64,000 bases of DNA from Lentisphaerota bacterium (lineage in GTDB: Bacteria > Verrucomicrobiota > Lentisphaeria > Victivallales > Victivallaceae). Where the stretch lies: contig CP071032.1 in NCBI GenBank assembly GCA_017134815.1, positions 558,001 to 622,000 of the forward strand, given 5' to 3'. Both the position numbers and the translations under genes were made by a program. Below, in pieces: positions 16,930 to 25,890 of this stretch. Every line of letters begins with the position of its first letter. The first letter of the stretch is position 1. The notes under the pieces are model-generated. The model was not told the origin of the DNA and did no database searches. It was given only the letters and a program-made list of their open reading frames with translations.

Positions 16930-19395
16930 TCAGCCAATCTCAAAATAGTGTTTTTGAATCTCAGGATTACGTTCAGCAATATTACAAAGGTGGTCACCAA
17001 TTTTTTCCAGTTCAGCCATGATTTCAATAAAAATAATACCTGAAACCGGATTGCAGTCACCGCCGCTGAGGCGTTTCACATGATTTTTCTCGAATTTATT
17101 CACCAGCTTGTTGATTTTCTTTTCGTCCTTAATTGCTGTAGCCGCTCCTTCCGGATTGCGGTTATTCAAGGCTCCAATTACATTCTGGGCTTCGTCAGAC
17201 AAAAGCTCCCAGATTTCATCTAACTCCTCAAGCCCAATTTCAGAAATACCAGCCTCGGCCTTCTTCAAACGTTTGGTAAGGCCGATAATATTTTCGGTAT
17301 GATCAGCAATGCGTTCAGCATCATTAGTACAGTGCATCAGCAATGGTATGATTTCAGCCTGAGGAGTACTCAGTTCCCTGCGGGTGAGTTTCACCAGATA
17401 TGACGTTATCTCATTCTGCAGATCATCGATCTTGAACTCACGTTCCTCAAGGTCACGTGCCTTGTCTTTATCTACCTTGCCGACAAAGAAATGATCATTC
17501 ATGGCATTGTTAACCATGGACCATGATTCTTTGACCATGTAGCGAATTGACTGAATAACCTGCTCAAGCGCAACAGATGGCGTGTCAAGCAGGTGAGGCT
17601 CAAGGTAAGTAATTTTAAGCAGTTTTTCATCACGAACCGGAATTATTAGATTACAGATTTTCTCCATTATTCCGATGCACGGTATCAGTACCAGTACATT
17701 TACTACATTAAATAATGTGTGAGCATTTGCAACATGACGCATGACGTTCTGTGGAACCGCGGCAAATACATTGCCGGCGGTGAGATAATTCACCGCATAC
17801 ATGAATATTGGAGTATTGGTGCCGGGCCAGTCAACATAGAACAGTGCGATCATATAGGAAGTACCAAAAGCCTTCGTCAGGACATGTGCCAGAGCAACCT
17901 GTTTTCCCCGTTTATTGGTAGGTATGGAAGCAATGACAGCGGTAATAGTAGTTCCGACATTTGCACCCAGCATTAGTGGCATGGCTGTATAAAAGTTAAT
18001 TAATCCACTGCCGGCCAGCGCCATGATTATACCAATAGACGCTGAGCTGCTCTGAATGACCACTGTCAATAGAATTCCAATGCCGAAAGCTCCCAGTACC
18101 GGGCCGACCGGCATGTATGCTCCATTCAGCGGATTGCAGTCAAAACTGTTGAAAAAACTGACAAAGGTAGGAAAATTACCAATTGCCTTAAGCTCATCGC
18201 CCATCATGCCCATTCCGAAAAACAGCAGGCCAAAACCAAGAATTGTAGTCCCCCACCCTCTGCCTATTTTGCTGCTGATCAGCATGGCAGCAAGAGTTCC
18301 TATAATTATTGCAGGAAGGGCCAGTTCTCCAAGTTTAAACGAGATAATCTGAGCGGTTACCGTGGTACCGATATCCGCCCCGAGGACAATACCTATTGCC
18401 TGGGAAAGCTTCAAAAGTCCGGCATTTATAAATCCTATCACCATTACCGAACACGCGCTCGAAGACTGAATTACAGCGGTTACTCCTGTACCGGCCAGCA
18501 CTGCAACGATTCGATTGCTGGCAAAGAATTGCAGAATACGCCGCATGTTCTCTCCGGCAATAACCTGCAGTCCGTCACTCATCATCTTCATGCCGAGAAC
18601 AAACAGCGCCAATCCGCCAATTACAGTTATTATCAGATTGAATATATTTATTGACATCGCGTCAACTCTGATGCCGCGAATGAAAATATTACGTTCTTTA
18701 TCGGCTACAGTTGCTTCTATGCCGTATATGCCGGTCTTTTTGCCGACCTTGAAAGTGGTTGAGGCAATCCCCTGATCATTAGTCAGAACTCTTTCTGCGC
18801 CCAGCCCGGCTGAATAAGTTTTCTTTTCCGGAGATTCACAGACATTGAAGAAAACAGGGACGTCTTTAAGCGGCTTGCCGTTCTGGTCAAGAGCCTGGAT
18901 GCTTATGGGATGCGGCAGTTTTTTACCCGACTGAGCTTCCTGATCATCACCAATAATTTTTACCCCGGTGACAAAACGCACAGTGATTGCAGCTCCCGGG
19001 TTACTTACCGGTATGACCTGAAGATATTGATCACCAATGCTTTTTCCGGCTTCAACGTCTATTACAATCTCGCCGCCGGAATTTGTGGATGCCTCTTTTG
19101 CGGAAAGCTTGATGTCAGAGCCGTCTATCGGCTGCAGCAGCAGCTTCTGGTTCGGCAACGGAATTCTCTGGCCTTCACCGCCGAGCAAGCCTTTTTCTTT
19201 TGGACCTTGAACTTCAATTACCAGTTTTTTCTTAAATTTTTCCCCGGGAAGTGCGCACTGTTCCGCGCCTCGGATTATTTTAAGTTTTTGTACAGGCAGG
19301 TTTTCTTTATTTTTGCTGCATCCGGCACATAATAACAATACCGCAATGACCGGCAGCAAAACGTACTTAAGCTTAAAGTCAGATAATGATTTCAT
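16930..19395 (-). CDS. Na+/phosphate cotransporter family protein with N-terminal lipoprotein/Ig-like part and C-terminal PhoU domain
   Basis: The 821-residue protein starts with a lipobox (LLCAGC, Cys26), followed by about 220 residues with repeated beta-rich, bacterial Ig-like character (LTNDQGIASTTFKVGKKTGIYGIEATV). Residues ~255-600 are the Na/Pi cotransporter core with the two hallmark QSSS repeats (AVIQSSSACSVMVIGFINAG and TVVIQSSSASIGIIMALAGSG). The end (~610-815) is a PhoU-like helical domain. It should move sodium with phosphate across the inner membrane. The Ig-like lipoprotein head is an unusual addition and would sit outside the membrane. It is the first gene of the run to dgt, mutM and dus, although these functions are unrelated. 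Confidence 0.88.
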   Translation of the reverse strand: MKSLSDFKLKYVLLPVIAVLLLCAGCSKNKENLPVQKLKIIRGAEQCALPGEKFKKKLVIEVQGPKEKGLLGGEGQRIPLPNQKLLLQPIDGSDIKLSAKEASTNSGGEIVIDVEAGKSIGDQYLQVIPVSNPGAAITVRFVTGVKIIGDDQEAQSGKKLPHPISIQALDQNGKPLKDVPVFFNVCESPEKKTYSAGLGAERVLTNDQGIASTTFKVGKKTGIYGIEATVADKERNIFIRGIRVDAMSINIFNLIITVIGGLALFVLGMKMMSDGLQVIAGENMRRILQFFASNRIVAVLAGTGVTAVIQSSSACSVMVIGFINAGLLKLSQAIGIVLGADIGTTVTAQIISFKLGELALPAIIIGTLAAMLISSKIGRGWGTTILGFGLLFFGMGMMGDELKAIGNFPTFVSFFNSFDCNPLNGAYMPVGPVLGAFGIGILLTVVIQSSSASIGIIMALAGSGLINFYTAMPLMLGANVGTTITAVIASIPTNKRGKQVALAHVLTKAFGTSYMIALFYVDWPGTNTPIFMYAVNYLTAGNVFAAVPQNVMRHVANAHTLFNVVNVLVLIPCIGIMEKICNLIIPVRDEKLLKITYLEPHLLDTPSVALEQVIQSIRYMVKESWSMVNNAMNDHFFVGKVDKDKARDLEEREFKIDDLQNEITSYLVKLTRRELSTPQAEIIPLLMHCTNDAERIADHTENIIGLTKRLKKAEAGISEIGLEELDEIWELLSDEAQNVIGALNNRNPEGAATAIKDEKKINKLVNKFEKNHVKRLSGGDCNPVSGIIFIEIMAELEKIGDHLCNIAERNPEIQKHYFEIG

Positions 19396-19504
19396 ATAAA
19401 TCCATTGTTGATTAAGACATCCCTACATCATAAGGTGTGGTAAAGTAGTGCCCAAACTGCAGCTTTTCAATATTTGACCCATAATAAACATAATATTTAA
19501 TCTA

Positions 19505-19536
19505 TAAAAAACGGAACCGGCATAAACCGGTTCCGT
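19505..19536 (-). terminator. Intrinsic terminator after the prepilin-like gene
   Basis: A perfect 10-bp stem, ACGGAACCGG (19511-19520) with CCGGTTCCGT (19527-19536), six-base loop, is followed on the minus strand by TTTTTATAG. It lies 27 bp after the stop codon of the gene at 19563. Confidence 0.85.
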
Positions 19537-19562
19537 CGTCAATAAAAGTTTCATATATTGCT

Positions 19563-20249
19563 TTAAATATAGCTGCTGGAATACTCACAAAAAAAATGCT
19601 CGTTTTGCGGCATGGAGCCGTCTCCGACTGTATCCGGAAAAAGTCTGGCAGCCACATGACCGTCTGCATGAAGGTAATTTGACCTGCCGCTATGTCTATT
19701 TTGCTTAATAAGGCCCTGCCAGTTCGCTGGAGTTTCGAATGCCGGGTAGCCATGATGCGATAAGGCATTACCTGTGTCTCCGCGTTCTGAGTGGGTTATA
19801 TTGCCGGCCGGATTTTTTAGAATACATATTTTTTTAGCAAAGGCCAGCATCCCGTTATACAAGTAGCTTGGGCGGGTCGCCCAGTTTGCGTCAAAACCTT
19901 GACGAACTGCTGGATCCCCCTGACAGCGCATGTGCTTTGTCTCCATTCCAAATTCATTCAGATAGTCATGCCATTCCTTGAAATTCGGAGTGCTAGAAGC
20001 TTTCATAGCCGGAGCCCCGTATTGTCCGCCATGTACATTGGGGAAAAAATCCTCGTAAGCATTGCAGTATGACAGCAGCGACAACCCAACCTGTTTCATA
20101 TTATTGACACAGTTTATGGACCTGGCTTTTTCCCGGGCATTGTTCAGTGCCGGCAGCAACATTCCAGCAAGAATTGCAATTATAGCTATCACCACTAAAA
20201 GCTCAATTATGGTGAAGCTCATTAGTTTTATGGAATTTTTCATAGTCAT
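19563..20249 (-). CDS. Type IV prepilin-like protein with H-X-DG domain (DUF1559-like)
   Basis: The 228-residue protein has a class III signal and pseudopilin N-terminus: a short basic leader, then [20 protein letters not shown] (residues 12-31) with Glu at mature position +5. The residue before the predicted cut is Ser, not the usual Gly or Ala. The C-terminal part contains [14 protein letters not shown], the H-A-DG motif common in the many prepilin-like proteins of Planctomycetes, Verrucomicrobia and Lentisphaerae. Such proteins are processed by prepilin peptidase and assembled in, or displayed at, the inner membrane; their individual roles are unknown. Two ATGs (20249, 20243) are possible starts; neither has a strong ribosome-binding site. 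A clear terminator follows. Confidence 0.88.
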   Translation of the reverse strand: MTMKNSIKLMSFTIIELLVVIAIIAILAGMLLPALNNAREKARSINCVNNMKQVGLSLLSYCNAYEDFFPNVHGGQYGAPAMKASSTPNFKEWHDYLNEFGMETKHMRCQGDPAVRQGFDANWATRPSYLYNGMLAFAKKICILKNPAGNITHSERGDTGNALSHHGYPAFETPANWQGLIKQNRHSGRSNYLHADGHVAARLFPDTVGDGSMPQNEHFFCEYSSSYI

Positions 20250-20322
20250 TTGGATGTGTAATTTAAGTGCAGTAATAATTCTCCGCTAAATGCAGTAAAA
20301 GTAAAACAATGTAAAAGATGAG

Positions 20323-20682
20323 TCAGAGCACAGGCGGCTCCCTTGCCAGGGGAATAAAAGGAAAGAATCCCACACCCGCATCAACCGCAGTAGGGACGGT
20401 CTCAGCAGGAAAGGTATTAAAGCTTTGAAAATCCAGTGCAACATGTATGAATTTACCTGTAAACGAGCAACATACAGGGCATATCCGGCCAACTTCCGAA
20501 TTAGTATTGCAGTCAGTTTTATGCAAAGAAATCAGGAGTGAATTTGACAGTATATTTTTTGTGAGGCTTTCCTGGTTATGGCTGCATGATTGATGAAAAA
20601 GCGGGTGGAGAGCATCCCTTAAACCATAGATGCCAATTGCCGTGAACAGCAAAAATGACAGAACTGCAGATATACGCCTCAA
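20323..20682 (-). CDS. Small secreted or membrane-anchored protein of unknown function
   Basis: I start this gene at a TTG at 20682, because GGAGAG lies just upstream (ACGGAGAGAGCT). The frame is open further to another TTG at 20790, but that one has no site. The resulting 119-residue protein has a hydrophobic segment right after LRRIS, which reads as a signal peptide or anchor, then His/Cys-rich stretches (HPLFHQSCSH, CPVCCSF) and a Pro-rich end (PLAREPPVL). The layout recalls small DUF2946-type proteins, but I cannot assign it. It precedes the prepilin-like gene by 73 bp on the same strand. Confidence 0.55.
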   Translation of the reverse strand: MRRISAVLSFLLFTAIGIYGLRDALHPLFHQSCSHNQESLTKNILSNSLLISLHKTDCNTNSEVGRICPVCCSFTGKFIHVALDFQSFNTFPAETVPTAVDAGVGFFPFIPLAREPPVL

Positions 20683-20845
20683 AGCTCTCTCCGTTAATAA
20701 TTTGCTGGATAAAACAGGTATAACAAAATAATACTCTATGATCTTTTCAAAAGCAAATTTATAACGTAAAATATATAAATCCAAGTTCAAGAATACGTAA
20801 CACCGAAGCCGTAAAAACGACTGACAGGTACAGGAAACAAATAGA

Positions 20846-21757
20846 TTAGAAGTCGGGAAGTACCGAACTGATTACAGTAGAATTTGTCAACAGCATCACC
20901 AGCCGGTCTATGCCAAGTGCGCAACCCGCGCATTCCGGCATTCCTTTATCCAAAGCCGCAAAAAAGCTTTCAGACTCAGGGTAATCAACCAAGCCGTTTT
21001 CCGCTCTAACTTTCCGAGCCTGGGTAAAACGCTTTCGCTGTTCCACCGGATCAGTTAACTCGGAATAAGCATTGGCCAGCTCCATGCCAGCAATATAAAG
21101 CTCCCAGCGTTCAGCCAGGCCAGGCTCATGCCTTTTCAGGCGTGCCAGTGCCGCGCGGCTGGCTGGATAATCTTTCAGAAATGTCATTCCCCCCTTCCCC
21201 AGTTCAGGTTCGATACATTCTACCATCAACGTATCAAATTCTCCGCGTTGCTCCGCCTGCTTGCTGGTCATTGAAGTAAAGCGCTCATAGGCCTGGGAAA
21301 CGTCGATAATCTCCGGCTGTTTTGACATATCAAGCTTATATCCATGATAAATCAATTCATCATTACCAGTAACTTTATGAACAGCCTCTCTGATCAGTTC
21401 AGCAGTAAATGCCATAAGCTCCAGGTAATCGCTCCCGGCATGATACCATTCAAGCATAGTAAATTCCGGGCGATGCCTGCTGCCAAACTCGTCTTTTCTG
21501 AAGCATGGGCCTATCTGATAGATTTTTTCGTAACCGGCGCAAACCAGCTGCTTCATCTGTAATTCAGGACTGGTTCGCAGAAAGCCAGAAGCAGCCGGAA
21601 TACCTTCAATATATTCCTCAGGCGCAGGAGCCTTTATTAAAACAGGTGTAGAAACTTCAACAAAGCCATTTTTGTCAAAAAAGGCCCTTACTGCAGAAAT
21701 CAGCCCGGCACGAACTTCGAGCCGGGCTTTCAAATTTTTTAATTCATTTATAGTCAC
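20846..21757 (-). CDS. epmA: Elongation factor P--(R)-beta-lysine ligase EpmA
   Basis: EpmA (GenX/PoxA/YjeA) is a shortened class II lysyl-tRNA synthetase paralogue that attaches beta-lysine to a conserved lysine of EF-P. The 303-residue protein lacks the N-terminal tRNA anticodon-binding domain, as expected. Motif 1 (VSTPVLIKAPAPEEYI), motif 2 (FRKDEFGSRHRPEFTMLEWY) and motif 3 (CALGIDRLVMLL) of class II enzymes are present. The efp gene lies immediately upstream on the same strand (23-bp gap). The aminomutase EpmB, which makes beta-lysine, is not in this window, so it must be encoded elsewhere if the full pathway operates. Confidence 0.94.
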   Translation of the reverse strand: MTINELKNLKARLEVRAGLISAVRAFFDKNGFVEVSTPVLIKAPAPEEYIEGIPAASGFLRTSPELQMKQLVCAGYEKIYQIGPCFRKDEFGSRHRPEFTMLEWYHAGSDYLELMAFTAELIREAVHKVTGNDELIYHGYKLDMSKQPEIIDVSQAYERFTSMTSKQAEQRGEFDTLMVECIEPELGKGGMTFLKDYPASRAALARLKRHEPGLAERWELYIAGMELANAYSELTDPVEQRKRFTQARKVRAENGLVDYPESESFFAALDKGMPECAGCALGIDRLVMLLTNSTVISSVLPDF

Positions 21758-21780
21758 TTATGTGACCTCCACAAGTCCGA

Positions 21781-22347
21781 TCAGGCCTTGCTGACACGTT
21801 CGGCATATTCGCCGGTACGGGTATCGATTTTTACCACGTCACCTGTGTTAATAAAAATCGGCACTTGAATTTCATAACCGTTATCAATTCTGGCGGGCTT
21901 GGTAACGTTTGTAGCAGTATCGCCACGGGCTCCCGGCTCAGTTTCGACAATTTCCTTTTCAATAAAAGTAGGCAAAGTAACATCTATTGCCTGACCATTA
22001 AACAGCAGCACCTGACAAAGACTGTCTTCAATCAGAAAGTATATTTTCTGGCCTAGAAACTCTTTGCTGATGCGCATTTCTTCATAGGTATCTGCATCAC
22101 TGAAAACAAAAAAATCACCGTCCGGATAAGAATAGTACATTTCACGCTCTTCAAGGTCCGGTTTTTCAATTTTTTCAACCGGACGATAAGTCTTATCCAT
22201 GGTATTTCCAGTGATCATATTTTTCATTTTACAGCGGTAAAGAGCTGTGCCTTTTCCCGGTTTGCAAAAGTCAAAGTCCGTGATAACCCACGGTTCGCCG
22301 TCTATCTGAATTTTTAAACCTTTTCTGAGGTCTGAAGCACTGAACAT
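21781..22347 (-). CDS. efp: Elongation factor P
   Basis: EF-P binds between the P and E sites of the ribosome and relieves stalling at polyproline. The 188-residue protein has the three-domain length of the family. The tip loop of domain I reads KPGKGTA, and Lys32 corresponds to the lysine that EpmA modifies in E. coli (Lys34). The C-terminal signature region (VPIFINTGDVVKIDTRTGEYAERV) is typical. It has a good predicted promoter at 22398-22426 and a GGAG site, and is followed by epmA, so substrate and modifying enzyme are made together. Confidence 0.97.
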   Translation of the reverse strand: MFSASDLRKGLKIQIDGEPWVITDFDFCKPGKGTALYRCKMKNMITGNTMDKTYRPVEKIEKPDLEEREMYYSYPDGDFFVFSDADTYEEMRISKEFLGQKIYFLIEDSLCQVLLFNGQAIDVTLPTFIEKEIVETEPGARGDTATNVTKPARIDNGYEIQVPIFINTGDVVKIDTRTGEYAERVSKA

Positions 22348-22397
22348 TTATTTAAGTTCTCCATTGATATTATTAATTTTTAAAAGTATTGACGCGT

Positions 22398-22426
22398 AAG
22401 ATATAGTGCATCAGGCAAACTTTCAA
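22398..22426 (-). promoter_or_regulatory. Predicted sigma70-type promoter for efp-epmA
   Basis: On the minus strand TTGAAA (22421-22426) and TATCTT (22398-22403) are 17 bp apart, about 50 bp before the efp start. Confidence 0.55.
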
Positions 22427-22460
22427 GACATATTTGATTATTTCTAAAAATGACGGCAAC

Positions 22461-23900
22461 CTATTTTATCCTGGATACAACTTCGGTCAAAAGCTGATAA
22501 AAACGATCAACGGAAGCAATGCTGACTTGCTCACTTGGAGAATGCGGATTCTTAATATCAGGCCCAAATGAAACCATATCAATGTTTGGATTTTTATTGC
22601 CCATAAGACCGCACTCCAAACCAGCATGAATTGCAGTTTTACGTGGCTCTGCCTTAAACAGCTCCTTATATATCGAACAAACCAGGTTTACAATTTCAGA
22701 TTCAGGATTTGGCTTCCAGCCGGGATATTCATTATCTACTGTCGATTTGCCGCCGACTGCGTCAAAGTGCTTTGAGATCTTCTCAGTCAGAGCAGCTCTG
22801 TCTGCATTAGAGAAGCTGCGCTGCGAAGTTTTAATCCTCAAGTCGGTCCGGGAAGACTCAACAACTGCCAGGTTGGTAGAAGTTTCCACGACACCGGGAA
22901 AATCTTTGCTCCAGGCAATAACGCCATGCGGACATTCATGCAGTGAGTTTAAAACTTTTCTCAAGAATTCCGGGGACCAGGTTTTGGAGGGCATGTCCCA
23001 TTCTTCTGCAACTTCCATAATCGGGTAATTAAAATTATGCTGTGCCCTGGCTCCTGCAGCAAACATTTGTGTTGCCGTTTCCAGGACTTCACCTTCATCC
23101 TCCGGCACAGTAACGATAGCGAAGGCTTCGCGCGGAATCGCATTATCCAGTGTTCCGCCATCAAGTATCGATACATTGAGGTCAAGTACAGAGGAAACAT
23201 TCCGCAGCAGATCTACAATCAATTTAATTGCGTTGCCTCGATTCTGATGGATGTCACAGCCAGAGTGCCCGCCGGGCAGTCCGGAAACTGAGACCCGGTA
23301 CGCCTTAGTAGCAGGTTTTAATTCTGTCCATTCTATATTGAACTCCGTCTGCAGTCTGGCACCGCCGGCACATCCCATGAAAATTTCACCTTCGTCCTCT
23401 GAATCCAGGTTCAGCAGAATATCAGCGTCCAGGAATTCCGGATCGACCTCACTGGCTCCACGCAGCCCGACTTCTTCCTCAACAGTAAAAAGCGCCTTTA
23501 AAGGGCCATGCTCAAGGGAGTCATCCAGTAATACCGCCATGGCTGCAGCGGTACCTATACCGTTATCCGCACCAAGAGTGGTGCCTGAAGCTTTTATCCA
23601 TTCACCATCTGTTACCGGCACAATAGCATCTGTCTTGAAATCAAAGTCCAGGCCGGCAATCATCTGCGGAACCATGTCAAGGTGTCCCTGCATGATCACT
23701 GATTTGCACTTTTCCCTGCCTGGAGAGGCAGGTTTTTCTATAAGAAGATTGCCCGCTTTATCAACTTTGCAGCTTAAACCGGCCTCAGCAGCAACTGTTT
23801 TTAGAAAACAGCACAGCTTTTCTTCATGGCCTGAAGGGTTTGGAATCTTGCAAATATCGTAAAAAAGGTCCCACAAAGTTTTGGACTTTAATTCTGCCAT
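22461..23900 (-). CDS. pepD: Aminoacyl-histidine dipeptidase (peptidase D, M20 family)
   Basis: PepD cuts dipeptides such as Xaa-His in the cytoplasm with a two-zinc centre. The 479-residue protein matches the family length. Metal and catalytic residues are visible in QGHLDMVPQ, in TTLGADNGIG, in the TVEEEVGLRGA segment with the catalytic Glu, and in HAGLECGLMG. The GHSGCDIH segment in the lid domain is also typical. A GGAGGAAC site precedes the ATG, and a promoter-like sequence with perfect TTGACA lies at 23972-24000, so it may be transcribed separately from gph and tsaD upstream. Confidence 0.95.
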   Translation of the reverse strand: MAELKSKTLWDLFYDICKIPNPSGHEEKLCCFLKTVAAEAGLSCKVDKAGNLLIEKPASPGREKCKSVIMQGHLDMVPQMIAGLDFDFKTDAIVPVTDGEWIKASGTTLGADNGIGTAAAMAVLLDDSLEHGPLKALFTVEEEVGLRGASEVDPEFLDADILLNLDSEDEGEIFMGCAGGARLQTEFNIEWTELKPATKAYRVSVSGLPGGHSGCDIHQNRGNAIKLIVDLLRNVSSVLDLNVSILDGGTLDNAIPREAFAIVTVPEDEGEVLETATQMFAAGARAQHNFNYPIMEVAEEWDMPSKTWSPEFLRKVLNSLHECPHGVIAWSKDFPGVVETSTNLAVVESSRTDLRIKTSQRSFSNADRAALTEKISKHFDAVGGKSTVDNEYPGWKPNPESEIVNLVCSIYKELFKAEPRKTAIHAGLECGLMGNKNPNIDMVSFGPDIKNPHSPSEQVSIASVDRFYQLLTEVVSRIK

Positions 23901-23971
23901 AACTGTTCCTCCTTAATTTTTATAGAACGCATATTCACTTTTCAGCTATTTTATCAGACCTTCCGCATAAG

Positions 23972-24000
23972 ATTACTTCTTCCGGGAGCGCCCCTGTCAA
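23972..24000 (-). promoter_or_regulatory. Possible promoter for pepD
   Basis: On the minus strand a perfect TTGACA (23995-24000) and AGTAAT (23972-23977) are 17 bp apart, about 70 bp before pepD. The -10 box matches only four of six bases. Confidence 0.4.
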
Positions 24001-24001
24001 T

Positions 24002-24640
24002 TCAGTCAATTAAGCACTTATCGACGAACTCTGCAAACGAATTCGCTTTATAATCATATTTCTCCTGTTGCGGGTCTCCAAAACCATATGCAGCCCAGCA
24101 GCGCTTGAGTCCTGCCCGTCGTCCTGCCTCCATGTCAGTGTAATGATCTCCGATCATCCAGCTGTTACTGAAGTCAGTCGCATATTTTCTAACAAAATAC
24201 AGCAAGGCATCCGGCGCCGGTTTAAGTGGAAAATCACCCTCTCCACCCATTATTTCTTTGAAGTATCCGTCGATGCCTAAATTTTCCAGCAGCGTAACAG
24301 CCGCTTCCTCAGGCTTATTGGTAATGACCCCGCACACTACACCAGCATCACATAACGTCTTCAACCCCGGCCTGACGCCAGGGTAAAGCTCGGTTTCATC
24401 GGTCAAGTGCTCCAGATAAATCTGCTTCATGCGCAGCACGGCATCTTCCATTTCAACCCCGGTGTCTTTTAAAGACCGCTCAACAAGCTTATGCACACCG
24501 TTGCCAATAAACCTGCATACGGTATCCAGCGTCAATGGCTCCAGCCCGTAAGAAGCCCGCATAAAATTGACAGATGCAGCTAGATCCTTACGGGAATCAA
24601 TCAGAGTGCCGTCAAGGTCAAAAATTACAGCCTTAGACAT
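24002..24640 (-). CDS. gph: HAD-family phosphatase, phosphoglycolate phosphatase-like
   Basis: The protein has all HAD motifs: motif I DLDGTLIDS with the nucleophile Asp, motif II VITNKP, the lysine of motif III in the LKPAPDAL stretch, and motif IV MIGDHYTDMEAG. The cap domain is of the type found in Gph/PGP enzymes, which dephosphorylate 2-phosphoglycolate. Substrate cannot be fixed from sequence, and related HAD enzymes act on other sugar phosphates or pyrophosphate. I place the start at the third in-frame ATG (24640; AAGGA seven bases upstream), though 24655 and 24643 are also possible. It follows tsaD almost directly and is probably co-transcribed with it. Confidence 0.82.
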   Translation of the reverse strand: MSKAVIFDLDGTLIDSRKDLAASVNFMRASYGLEPLTLDTVCRFIGNGVHKLVERSLKDTGVEMEDAVLRMKQIYLEHLTDETELYPGVRPGLKTLCDAGVVCGVITNKPEEAAVTLLENLGIDGYFKEIMGGEGDFPLKPAPDALLYFVRKYATDFSNSWMIGDHYTDMEAGRRAGLKRCWAAYGFGDPQQEKYDYKANSFAEFVDKCLID

Positions 24641-24656
24641 CATCCCTTCCTTCATT

Positions 24657-25736
24657 TTAGAATTTTACAAAAGGCACTTCTGCAATCCCTGGCAACCTGG
24701 CATACGAATCTGCGTCAAGTTGAGTAAACTTACGCTTCTCATAGTAATAATGCGCCAGTCCACCTACCATTGCAGCGTTATCAGTGCAGTATTTTCGTTC
24801 GGCAAGCCTCAACTGTGCCGGTTCGGCCAGGCACTCAGCCATGCGTTCACGCAAGACTGAATTACAGGCAACACCACCACAAAGAACAACGGTTTTGGCC
24901 TTAAAGTCTTTTGCGGCTAAAGCCGTTTTCCGGCAGAGTACATCAACAATTGCCTCCTGATAAGAAGCTACCGTATCATATAGCTCCTGCCCTTCAAGAA
25001 TACAGTCCTTGCCGCCCAGTTTCTGTGCATGGTAGAGTAAAGCAGTCTTTACTCCGCTGAAACTGAAATTGTATTTGTGCTCAGGAGACACCGCCTTGCC
25101 CGCGCTCCCGGTTAAAGGACGCGGAAAATGATATTTTGAAGGATCCCCGCTTTCAGCTGTTTTCTGAATCACCGGTCCTCCGGGGTAGCCAAGTCCCAGC
25201 ATTTTAGACGCTTTGTCTAATGCTTCACCAGCCGCATCGTCAATAGTAGTTCCTGCCAGTCTGGCTTTGCCGGTCTGGTCTATCAACAGCAAAGCAGTAT
25301 GCCCGCCGGATACGACCAGGGCCAGAATCGGATAAGTTTCCGGTTTATCCAGCTCCTCCTTGCCTCCATCAAGAAATGAGGCATATATATGCGCGATAAA
25401 ATGGTTGATCCCTATTAGAGGAAGACCGTTGCCGACAGCAAGGCCTTTGGCGAGATTCAAGCCGACCAGCAAGGCCGGAATGAGACCAGGCCCCTGAGTG
25501 ACAGCGATAGCATCAATATCCTTCAAGGTTACACCAGCCTGCCTGAGGGCTCCATCAAGAACCGGGCGAGCAGCCTTTAAGTGCTCACGTGCAGCAAGTT
25601 CCGGCACAACCCCTCCATGTTCAGCATGACGGGCAATCTGCGAGGCAACACAAGCTCCAAGGACGTCTGAACCATCCTTTACAACAGCGGCAGCTGTTTC
25701 ATCACAGCTGGTTTCTATACCAAGAATAAGACTCAT
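24657..25736 (-). CDS. tsaD: tRNA N6-adenosine threonylcarbamoyltransferase subunit TsaD
   Basis: TsaD transfers the threonylcarbamoyl group to A37 of tRNAs that read ANN codons. I start at the ATG at 25736 (MSLILGIETSCDET), the canonical N-terminus, which gives 359 residues; an in-frame TTG 66 bp upstream is unlikely. The metal-binding motif INHFIAHIYASF holds the two histidines, and the ASKHA-fold nucleotide-binding segments (VSGGHTALL, GYPGGP, CGGVACNSVLRERM) are intact. It is followed by gph with essentially no gap. The partner genes tsaB, tsaC and tsaE are not in the window. Confidence 0.96.
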   Translation of the reverse strand: MSLILGIETSCDETAAAVVKDGSDVLGACVASQIARHAEHGGVVPELAAREHLKAARPVLDGALRQAGVTLKDIDAIAVTQGPGLIPALLVGLNLAKGLAVGNGLPLIGINHFIAHIYASFLDGGKEELDKPETYPILALVVSGGHTALLLIDQTGKARLAGTTIDDAAGEALDKASKMLGLGYPGGPVIQKTAESGDPSKYHFPRPLTGSAGKAVSPEHKYNFSFSGVKTALLYHAQKLGGKDCILEGQELYDTVASYQEAIVDVLCRKTALAAKDFKAKTVVLCGGVACNSVLRERMAECLAEPAQLRLAERKYCTDNAAMVGGLAHYYYEKRKFTQLDADSYARLPGIAEVPFVKF

Positions 25737-25890
25737 AAATAACTCTGAAAGGTTTGTTAACAGTGCAACTTTAAAGACACGAATATAGCCAAATTGTTTC
25801 AAAAAGCAATAAATACATTGTATTTAGGTATTGTTTTTTACTGTTCAGCCTGCATATTACTTATAGAGAATAACATTTGAGGAGTTTGGT

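Noticed and set aside
23251-23862. Open frame of about 200 residues antisense to pepD
   Set aside because: It lies fully within a well-conserved peptidase gene and its product is Ser/Pro/Arg-rich without motifs, as expected for a shadow frame.
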